Source of the DNA: Granulosicoccus sp964498925
Lineage (GTDB): Bacteria > Pseudomonadota > Gammaproteobacteria > Granulosicoccales > Granulosicoccaceae
Length of the DNA stretch: 20,483 bases
NCBI GenBank assembly: GCA_964498925.1
Contig: CAZCKD010000039.1
Location: forward strand, 1 to 20,483
Direction: 5' to 3'
Below, one piece after another: positions 15,177 to 20,483 of the stretch. Within the stretch, counting starts at the first letter, position 1, and every line of letters starts with the position of its first letter. The translations under genes were made by a program, and so were the position numbers. Below the pieces are notes generated by a model that was not told where the DNA came from, made no database searches, and saw nothing but the letters and a program-made list of their open reading frames with translations.

Positions 15177-15206
15177 GTCGGCAATCAGTGCGTACTGATT
15201 GCCGAC
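15177..15206 (-). terminator. Strong intrinsic terminator between the anti-sigma and yceI genes
   Basis: A perfect 13-bp stem (GTCGGCAATCAGT / ACTGATTGCCGAC) closes a 4-nt GCGT loop. On the minus strand it is followed by TTTGTTTTTATT, a proper T tract, so it terminates yceI transcription 44 bp after the yceI stop. On the plus strand it also sits 10 bp after the anti-sigma stop. There the flank is CCTTCCTAAAT, so plus-strand termination would be weaker. Confidence 0.85.
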
Positions 15207-15249
15207 CCTTCCTAAATGGACTTCTGAAATCTTCAGCTACGCACGTTTT

Positions 15250-15837
15250 CTACTTACTAAATACCAGTGAAAACGACACTGGCACTGTAGTAGGAATGTG
15301 AAGCAACTTCGCCAGCTCAGCTAACTTGCCAATACCTGCAACCAGATCATAACCAGCGGCATCAAGCATGATAGGTTCAGCGGCTGTCACGATGACGCCT
15401 GAGTCCGTGCTTGCGACTATCACTGGCACATTAAGCGATTGGGTTTTTCCATGCAGGGTAAGACTTATATCCAGATTTGTTAGATGCGTACCCATACTCA
15501 TCATGTCGTCACTGACATCTGCTTCAACAATAGCATTCGGGTATTTATCAGCTTCAAAAAGAAACTTCACCAGACGTTCGTTTCTAATAGGAATGCCGGT
15601 TTCAACATTAGCCAATGGAACAGTAACCATGGCTTTTCCATCATCAGAGACAGAACCTGCTAAACCACTGATGGTATGTCGTTCTCCCACACTGATTTCG
15701 CCACCGGTAATGACTTTGTAAGAGATAAACGAAAGGGACGATTTTTCACTGTCTAGCGACAAACCGGCAAAGACGACATTACTGGCCAGTAGAGCTACTG
15801 CAGCAAAAGAGACGGAAATGATTCGACGTATAAACAC
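15250..15837 (-). CDS. YceI-family periplasmic lipid-binding-like protein
   Basis: This 195-residue exported protein has a 24-residue signal peptide (cleavage after VVFA). The YceI beta-barrel fold covers the rest: SLDSEKSSLSFISYK at the start, SGLAGSVSDDGKAMVTVPL, FEADKYPNAIVEADV, LTLHGKTQSLNVPV and a closing VSFSLVFSK. YceI proteins have a long lipocalin-like cavity and bind isoprenoid quinones or similar amphiphiles. Some are induced by base or osmotic stress. The start is the GTG at 15837, because AGGAG lies 9 nt upstream. The gene converges on the ECF sigma/anti-sigma operon, sharing the terminator between them. It is not followed by a cytochrome b561 gene, a common partner. Regulation may involve the palindrome 76-88 bp upstream. 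Confidence 0.9.
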   Translation of the reverse strand: MFIRRIISVSFAAVALLASNVVFAGLSLDSEKSSLSFISYKVITGGEISVGERHTISGLAGSVSDDGKAMVTVPLANVETGIPIRNERLVKFLFEADKYPNAIVEADVSDDMMSMGTHLTNLDISLTLHGKTQSLNVPVIVASTDSGVIVTAAEPIMLDAAGYDLVAGIGKLAELAKLLHIPTTVPVSFSLVFSK

Positions 15838-15912
15838 GATATTGCTCTCCTGTTAAACGCACCGAAAGTGATGCTTACCATTAATAACAACTGACCTAAT
15901 CGATTTATTCCA

Positions 15913-15925
15913 TACCAATTTGGTA
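15913..15925. promoter_or_regulatory. 13-bp palindrome upstream of yceI
   Basis: TACCAA and TTGGTA flank a central T (perfect 6-bp arms), 76-88 bp before the yceI GTG and 61-73 bp past the pcaF stop. The placement suits an operator for yceI. No matching half-site is repeated nearby. Confidence 0.35.
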
Positions 15926-15985
15926 CAAAACTAACGAATACCTTCCGGACTAATTGTTAGGCAACAGAAGAGCTGCTTTGTTCCT

Positions 15986-17197
15986 TTACATCGATTCGAT
16001 AGCGATAGCGATTCCCTGACCAACACCAATACACATAGCCGCCAAGCCAAGTTTGCCCGTGCCTGACGCTGACATATTCAGCTGCAACGCCGCCGAGCCT
16101 GTGATTCTTGCACCGGACATGCCCAGCGGATGCCCTAACGCAATAGCACCACCATTAGGGTTGACTCGCGCATCATTGTCATCCAACCCCAAATCGCGCA
16201 TTGCAGCAAGGCTTTGCGAAGCGAATGCTTCATTCAATTCAATGACATCAAAATCTGAGACCGACAGATTTAACCGTTGCAATAATTTTTTTGACGCAGG
16301 AGCAGGACCAAACCCCATGATTCGAGGTGCAAGACCACTGGTTGCTCCTCCCAGTATTCTGGCAATAGGTGTTAAACCATGTCGGGTAACAGCTTTTTCA
16401 CTAGCGAGTATCAAGGCGGCTGCACCGTCGTTAACACCGGATGCATTTCCCGCAGTCACTGCGCCCCCCTCACGAAATGGCGTAGCTAAGGACGCCAGTT
16501 TTTCGATACTTGTTGCCCTGGGATGTTCGTCAGTATTTACAACGATGGACTCCCCTTTGCGTTGCGGAATAGTGACAGAGACTATTTCTTTATCAAGCCG
16601 GCCATTGGCTTGCGCAGCTGCTGCCTTTTCCTGCGAAGAAAACGCGAAAGCATCCTGATCGCCTCTGGAGACGTTAAAATCTTCCGACACGTTCTCCGCT
16701 GTTTCCGGCATGCTGTCCACGCCGTATTGCTTTTTAAGCAAAGGGTTAACAAACCGCCAACCTATAGTTGTATCGAATATCTCGGCATTCCGGGAAAAAG
16801 CCGAAGCTGCTTTAGGCATAACGAAAGGGGCTCTGGACATACTTTCCACCCCGCCGGCAATGGCTAATTCAATCTCACCAGCTTTGATCGCTCTAGAGGC
16901 GGTAATAATGGCATCCATTCCTGACCCGCATAAACGATTTACCGTCATGCCCGGCACAGTATCCGGATAACCTGCTAACAAGAGAGACATTCTCGCAACG
17001 TTACGATTATCTTCACCGGCCTGGTTGGCACATCCAAAAATCACTTCATCAATTTCTGAAATATCCATCCTTGCATTACGATCAGCAAGTGCCTTAAGTG
17101 GAATAGCACCTAAGTCATCTGGACGAACAGAAGACAATGCGCCTCCGAATCGACCAATAGGCGTTCTTATATAATCACAGATAAATACATCATTCAT
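15986..17197 (-). CDS. pcaF: 3-oxoadipyl-CoA thiolase
   Basis: This 403-residue thiolase cleaves 3-oxoadipyl-CoA with CoA to succinyl-CoA and acetyl-CoA, the last step of the beta-ketoadipate pathway. The nucleophilic cysteine is C90 in NRLCGSGMDA. The catalytic His is H356 in NGGAIALGHPLGMSGARI, and the second cysteine is C389 in AMCIGVGQG. The N-terminal DYIRTPIGRFGGALSSVRPD and GCANQAGEDNRNVARM are typical of PcaF/PaaJ. By sequence alone it could be any acetyl-CoA acyltransferase. The assignment rests on the operon: its ATG overlaps the pcaJ stop by 1 nt, downstream of pcaI and pcaD. It is the last gene of the operon; I see no clear terminator after it. Confidence 0.95.
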   Translation of the reverse strand: MNDVFICDYIRTPIGRFGGALSSVRPDDLGAIPLKALADRNARMDISEIDEVIFGCANQAGEDNRNVARMSLLLAGYPDTVPGMTVNRLCGSGMDAIITASRAIKAGEIELAIAGGVESMSRAPFVMPKAASAFSRNAEIFDTTIGWRFVNPLLKKQYGVDSMPETAENVSEDFNVSRGDQDAFAFSSQEKAAAAQANGRLDKEIVSVTIPQRKGESIVVNTDEHPRATSIEKLASLATPFREGGAVTAGNASGVNDGAAALILASEKAVTRHGLTPIARILGGATSGLAPRIMGFGPAPASKKLLQRLNLSVSDFDVIELNEAFASQSLAAMRDLGLDDNDARVNPNGGAIALGHPLGMSGARITGSAALQLNMSASGTGKLGLAAMCIGVGQGIAIAIESM

Positions 17198-17874
17198 TAT
17201 GACAACTCCGGCACTTTAAGTGCTTTTACATCTCCATCGATATGCAAGGTTGCACCGGTCACGGACTGCAAGTCAGTCATTGAGATGCTATCCAATTTTT
17301 CACGCAATACAAAATGCCCGTCATCGATGTCAACCACAGCCAAGGACGTGTAAATGCGGGTGACACAAGCCACGCCGGTCAGAGGAAACGTACAACTCTC
17401 CACAAGCTTAGGCTGCCCATCTTTAGTGACATGATCAGTAAGCACGACAACCTGTTTTGCACCGTGAACCAAATCCATAGCGCCACCGACGGCTGGAACT
17501 CCTTTGTTACCCACTCTCCAGTTAGCAAGATCGCCATTTTGCGCTACTTGATAGGCACCTAGAATAGCCACGTCCAAATGCCCTCCACGCACCATGGAGA
17601 AACTATCTGCTTGATGGAATATCGCCGCTCCAGGTTTTAGTGAAATCGCTTTTTTACCCGCATTGATAAGATCCCAGTCTGCTTCCGCGTCCGCTGATGC
17701 CTGACCAAAACCCAAAATTCCGTTTTCACTATGGAAAATCGCCTCGCGGCCCTCGGGCTGGAAGCTAGCAACCATCTCCGGAAAACCGATCCCTAAATTG
17801 ACATAGGCGCCATCGACAATGTCCTGCGCTGCTCGCCATGCTATTTGCGGGTTAGTCAATTTTGCATCAATCAT
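17197..17874 (-). CDS. pcaJ: 3-oxoadipate CoA-transferase subunit B
   Basis: This 225-residue beta subunit of the succinyl-CoA:3-oxoadipate CoA-transferase carries the catalytic glutamate, E50, in the FHSENGILGFG motif (48-57). Other family parts are VNLGIGFPEMVASF, GGHLDVAILGAYQVAQNGDL and GGAMDLVHGAKQVVVLTDHV. It acts with PcaI in the cytoplasm to make 3-oxoadipyl-CoA for PcaF. It overlaps pcaI by 4 nt and pcaF by 1 nt, so the three are translationally coupled. Length is normal. AtoA/ScoB (acetoacetate CoA-transferase beta subunit) is closely similar, and the neighbours decide for PcaJ. Confidence 0.94.
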   Translation of the reverse strand: MIDAKLTNPQIAWRAAQDIVDGAYVNLGIGFPEMVASFQPEGREAIFHSENGILGFGQASADAEADWDLINAGKKAISLKPGAAIFHQADSFSMVRGGHLDVAILGAYQVAQNGDLANWRVGNKGVPAVGGAMDLVHGAKQVVVLTDHVTKDGQPKLVESCTFPLTGVACVTRIYTSLAVVDIDDGHFVLREKLDSISMTDLQSVTGATLHIDGDVKALKVPELS

Positions 17875-18593
17875 GCGTATGCCGCTCCTGCTCTGACCAG
17901 GTCTTCTTCCTGCTCCGCATGAGGCACCTCAACAACACTATTAACGAATAGGCCGGGTGTTATGACTTGTTCCGGTTCAATGTCGCCAGGCTCGACAATC
18001 GAGGCAACTTGAGCAATAGTATTTTTTGCGGCCATACACATGAGAGGATTAAAATTCCGGGAGGCGAAACGATAAGTCAGATTACCCATTCTGTCCCCGA
18101 CCTCAGCCTTTACTATCGCCGCATCCGCTTTCAGCCATCGTTCCAACACATAACTTTTACCATCGAATGTTTCCACTGGCTTACCGGCCGCTAATTCTGT
18201 CCCATAACTGGTGGGGGTGTAAAAAGCAGGTATGCCAGCCCCTGCTGCACGAATACGCTCAGCCAGTGTGCCCTGCGGAACAAGCTCGAGCTCAACCTCA
18301 CCTGCCATATATTTAGCGGTAAAAGCTTCTGACTGAACAGTACGCGGGTAGGAACAAATCACCTTACGCACCATGCCATGATTGAGCAAGGCAGCTATAC
18401 CGATTTTCCCGTTTCCGGCATTGTTATTAATAATGGTGAGGTTCTTTGGGCTACCCGTTTTCTTGAATCGATCAAGCAAAGCATGAATAAGCTCGATTGG
18501 TGCACCTGATCCTCCAAATCCTCCAATCATTAAAACGGAATCGTCGGCAATATCAGAAACTGCCTCATCCAGGCTTCCAGCGATTTTATTCAT
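17871..18593 (-). CDS. pcaI: 3-oxoadipate CoA-transferase subunit A
   Basis: This 240-residue alpha subunit of the CoA-transferase has the glycine-rich CoA-site motif IGGFGGSGAPIELIHALL (23-40), a NNAGNGKIGIAALLNHG segment, VPQGTLAERIRAAGAGIPAF and FTAKYMAGEVELE. It pairs with PcaJ. An AGAGAG element lies about 8 nt before the ATG. The gene follows pcaD by 35 bp and overlaps pcaJ by 4 nt. A family motif with GK(S/P)VE is present in TELAAGKPVETFDGKSY. The alternative is the AtoD/ScoA type, made less likely by pcaD and pcaF in the same operon. Confidence 0.94.
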   Translation of the reverse strand: MNKIAGSLDEAVSDIADDSVLMIGGFGGSGAPIELIHALLDRFKKTGSPKNLTIINNNAGNGKIGIAALLNHGMVRKVICSYPRTVQSEAFTAKYMAGEVELELVPQGTLAERIRAAGAGIPAFYTPTSYGTELAAGKPVETFDGKSYVLERWLKADAAIVKAEVGDRMGNLTYRFASRNFNPLMCMAAKNTIAQVASIVEPGDIEPEQVITPGLFVNSVVEVPHAEQEEDLVRAGAAYA

Positions 18594-18628
18594 TCAGTCA
18601 ACTCTCTAAGCACAAGGATGATGGATAT

Positions 18629-19411
18629 CTAGGCTGTCTTATCAAGAAAGCTATTGATAAGTGTTGCTGTTTGCATGGGCTGTTCTACACAGGGCAAATG
18701 GCCCGCATCCTTAATGAGATGGAATTCGGCTTGGCACAATTCAGCTGTCCCTTTAACAAGATCGGGCAGGGTTGCTCCATCATTCTCTCCCACAACCGCA
18801 AGCACTGGAATATTGAGTTGCTGTGTCGACTCGGTCATATCAGAACCGGCGATTGCGGCACATGTGCCTAGATAGCCCTCGATGGGCGTGCGTATCAGCA
18901 TATTACGCCACGGAGCGAGCCTGGCAGCATCATGACGCAGGGGCTCACCAAACCAGCGATCGAGAATGTCATCGGAGTAACTTTCTAGCCCGCCCGAACG
19001 CACGGCGTTAATACGGGCCGACCACATAGCTTCATTACCTATTTTCGCGGCAGTATCCATAAGTACTAGAGCCCTCAACACGTCTGGCCTTAATGCGGCG
19101 ACACCCTGCCCTATCAATCCACCCACCGACAAACCAACAAAGGTGATATCGCTTAGATCAAGCGTATCGATAACACACAACGCGTCATCGACGAGGGAGT
19201 CCATTTCATAGGGTTCGCTCGGGCAATCGGATAAGCCATGCCCACGTTTGTCGTAGCGAACAACGCGCAAATCGTCTGACAGAAGTTGGAGTAGCAAATC
19301 CCAGACTCGAAAATCGGTGCCTAGGGAATTACTAAACATAACGATCCTCCCATCACGCGGCCCTTCATCCCGCACGTGTAAGGTGACACCCTTATTGTCT
19401 ATCGTATGCAT
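18629..19411 (-). CDS. pcaD: 3-oxoadipate enol-lactonase
   Basis: This alpha/beta-hydrolase of 260 residues opens beta-ketoadipate enol-lactone to beta-ketoadipate. The nucleophile is S95 in FVGLSVGGLIGQ, and the acid and base are D211 (VVGENDGATLP) and H238 (KDAGHLPCVEQP). N-terminal family features are LHVRDEGPRDGRIVMFSNSL, WDLLLQLLSDDLRVVRYDKR and GHGLSDCP. I chose the ATG at 19411, because GGGGA is spaced 4 nt upstream and the family begins near there. An in-frame ATG at 19441 would add ten residues without a ribosome site and would place the start inside a palindrome. It leads the pcaDIJF operon. PcaC, often fused to PcaD, is absent here. Confidence 0.93.
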   Translation of the reverse strand: MHTIDNKGVTLHVRDEGPRDGRIVMFSNSLGTDFRVWDLLLQLLSDDLRVVRYDKRGHGLSDCPSEPYEMDSLVDDALCVIDTLDLSDITFVGLSVGGLIGQGVAALRPDVLRALVLMDTAAKIGNEAMWSARINAVRSGGLESYSDDILDRWFGEPLRHDAARLAPWRNMLIRTPIEGYLGTCAAIAGSDMTESTQQLNIPVLAVVGENDGATLPDLVKGTAELCQAEFHLIKDAGHLPCVEQPMQTATLINSFLDKTA

Positions 19412-19415
19412 ATTT

Positions 19416-19420
19416 TCCCC
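19416..19420 (-). promoter_or_regulatory. Shine-Dalgarno deciding the pcaD start
   Basis: GGGGA on the minus strand is spaced 4 nt from the ATG at 19411-19409. The in-frame ATG at 19441 has no such element. Confidence 0.6.
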
Positions 19421-19440
19421 GGCTACCGCGTTTCGGCTCA

Positions 19441-19466
19441 TGAGTTATCGGATTAATCATAACTCA
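19441..19466. promoter_or_regulatory. Candidate operator of the pcaDIJF operon: 26-bp interrupted palindrome
   Basis: Eight-base arms TGAGTTAT (19441-19448) and ATAACTCA (19459-19466) are perfectly inverted around a 10-base centre that contains a second perfect palindrome, GATTAATC (19451-19458). It lies 30-55 bp upstream of the pcaD ATG, where a promoter is expected. On the minus strand the right arm continues into TATGAT, a -10-like hexamer, so a bound protein could cover the promoter. The symmetry suits an IclR-type (PcaR/PobR) or LysR-type (PcaQ) regulator. The protein is not identified. Confidence 0.5.
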
Positions 19467-19565
19467 GCGGCCGACAAGCAACGCGGGATGGACGAAAATT
19501 GAATTTGTCGCGGGGCAGACGGTGTACCGACGGACTTGAATCAGTCGTTCACGGCGCGCTTGCGA

Positions 19566-20177
19566 TCAGTGCAGCATTCCTGCGTGCGCAATGAAATCGC
19601 TAATTTCTTTCAGACCATCGCGCTGCTTAATACTCGCGAACACGTAGGGTTTTTCTCCGCGCATACGTTTGGTATCGTTTTTCATGACATCCAGGGACAC
19701 ATCGACATAAGGCGCCAGATCTGTTTTATTAATGACCAACAAATCGGAGCGTGTAATACCTGGGCCGCCTTTTCGCGGAATCTCTTCACCCTGAGCAACA
19801 TCGATTATGTACAACGTCAGATCTGCCAACTCAGGGCTAAACGTTGCCGCTAAATTGTCGCCGCCACTTTCGATAAATACAACATCCAGGTCGTCAAATT
19901 TTTCCTGCAACTCATCAATTGCAGCCAGATTCATTGATGCATCTTCTCTAATGGCGGTATGTGGACAGCCTCCTGTTTCAACCCCCATGATGCGCTCAGA
20001 AGGCAGTGCTTGGCTTCGCACAAGAAAATCAGCATCTTCCCGCGTGTAGATATCATTAGTCACGACCGCAATACTGTAGTCGTTGCGCATGTGCTGACAA
20101 AGCGCATTTAACAACGACGTCTTGCCGGTACCAACCGGTCCACCTAATCCAACTCTCAATGGGTTTTTAGTTTTCAT
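19566..20177 (-). CDS. ureG: Urease accessory GTPase
   Basis: This 203-residue SIMIBI-class GTPase delivers nickel to urease in the UreDFG complex. The P-loop is GPVGTGKT (13-20). The nickel-binding CPH motif is in GGCPHTAIREDAS (C71-P72-H73). ESGGDNLAATFSPELAD (103-119) is the invariant UreG segment, and the guanine-specificity motif is NKTD (150-153). The start is the ATG at 20177, with no strong Shine-Dalgarno but only 6 bp after the ureF stop, so it is probably coupled. No urease structural gene is in view; ureABC probably lie beyond the right edge. No ureJ/hupE or urea transporter is seen. Confidence 0.97.
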   Translation of the reverse strand: MKTKNPLRVGLGGPVGTGKTSLLNALCQHMRNDYSIAVVTNDIYTREDADFLVRSQALPSERIMGVETGGCPHTAIREDASMNLAAIDELQEKFDDLDVVFIESGGDNLAATFSPELADLTLYIIDVAQGEEIPRKGGPGITRSDLLVINKTDLAPYVDVSLDVMKNDTKRMRGEKPYVFASIKQRDGLKEISDFIAHAGMLH

Positions 20178-20183
20178 TTTTAA

Positions 20184-20483
20184 TCAAGATCGGTAAACGC
20201 GGGAATATTGAACTTCATGCATAGCGCTAATCGCGCTAATCGATGGCATGCTAAAGCCGATATCTCTATCCGCAACTGTATGCGATTTATTTATTGCCGT
20301 GATTAGCAAGGGAGATAACTCGTGCAACAAACGCTGACCCGTTGATTGCCCCAGTGGAATGATCTTTACTCCGCTGGTTACGGACGTCTCCAGCCAACTA
20401 TGACTGTAAGACAGTAGTAGCGATTCCAAGGGTATATTCCATCCGGCGCCTGCCCAGGCAATACTTGCCAACGGCGTCTGCTT
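20184..20483 (-). CDS. ureF: Urease accessory protein, C-terminal part (gene runs off the right edge)
   Basis: The last 99 codons of ureF are visible; the frame is open through the window edge. The sequence ASIAWAGAGWNIPLESLLLS, the SHSWLETSVTSGVKIIPLGQ segment with its helix (LLHELSPLLITAI), and a C-terminal SMHEVQYSRVYRS-like tail match the alpha-helical UreF C-terminus that docks onto UreG. UreF recruits UreG to the urease-UreD complex and stimulates GTP-dependent nickel insertion. The start codon lies outside the window. The TTG at 20471 is internal and not a start. ureG follows 6 bp downstream. Confidence 0.93.
   Translation of the reverse strand, partial: KQTPLASIAWAGAGWNIPLESLLLSYSHSWLETSVTSGVKIIPLGQSTGQRLLHELSPLLITAINKSHTVADRDIGFSMPSISAISAMHEVQYSRVYRS

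Overview
The window looks like chromosomal DNA from a heterotrophic, probably marine gammaproteobacterium. The base composition is close to balanced. The gene set combines an aromatic (beta-ketoadipate) pathway, urease maturation, ECF sigma signalling and OmpA/YceI envelope proteins. The genus is not established: the assignment rests on protein style only, and I see no rRNA or tRNA gene. There is no insertion sequence, integrase, CRISPR array or phage gene, and no gene-free stretch longer than about 300 bases. Most genes belong to recognisable families, and the window reads as core or semi-core chromosome rather than an island.

Layout. (1) 1-3431: the start of hisC (leaving the window at its left edge), then an IclR-type regulator divergent from a GMC flavoprotein oxidoreductase. 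(2) 3628-6577: a VOC-fold protein, a DUF3291 protein on the other strand, a lone tungstate-type ABC binding protein (TupA-like) and a short phosphate acetyltransferase. (3) 6648-9944: trpS and a zinc-type asparaginase overlapping by 4 nt, divergent from an exported OmpA-domain protein. (4) 9951-13557: an unrecognised 110-aa protein, a cupin, 4-hydroxybenzoate 3-monooxygenase (pobA), a membrane-anchored TerB-like protein and a divergent pyrroline-5-carboxylate-reductase-like protein. (5) 13767-15837: an ECF sigma factor translationally coupled to a membrane anti-sigma factor, converging on a YceI-family gene across a strong hairpin terminator. (6) 15986-19411: pcaD-pcaI-pcaJ-pcaF on the minus strand. 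(7) 19566-20483: ureG and the 3' end of ureF.

How the genes work together. PobA converts 4-hydroxybenzoate to protocatechuate. The pcaDIJF operon carries out the last steps of the beta-ketoadipate pathway, from enol-lactone to acetyl-CoA and succinyl-CoA. The ring-cleavage and middle steps (pcaGH, pcaB, pcaC) are not here and must lie elsewhere if the pathway is complete. A 26-bp interrupted palindrome just upstream of pcaD is the best operator candidate in the window. The ECF sigma/anti-sigma pair has a plausible sigma-70 promoter and a small perfect palindrome in its leader. No clearly novel multi-gene system is visible. The most unusual items are the pcaD palindrome, the orphan TupA next to pta, the trpS-asparaginase coupling, the OmpA protein with an unrecognised N-terminal half, and the TerB-like/ProC-like pair.
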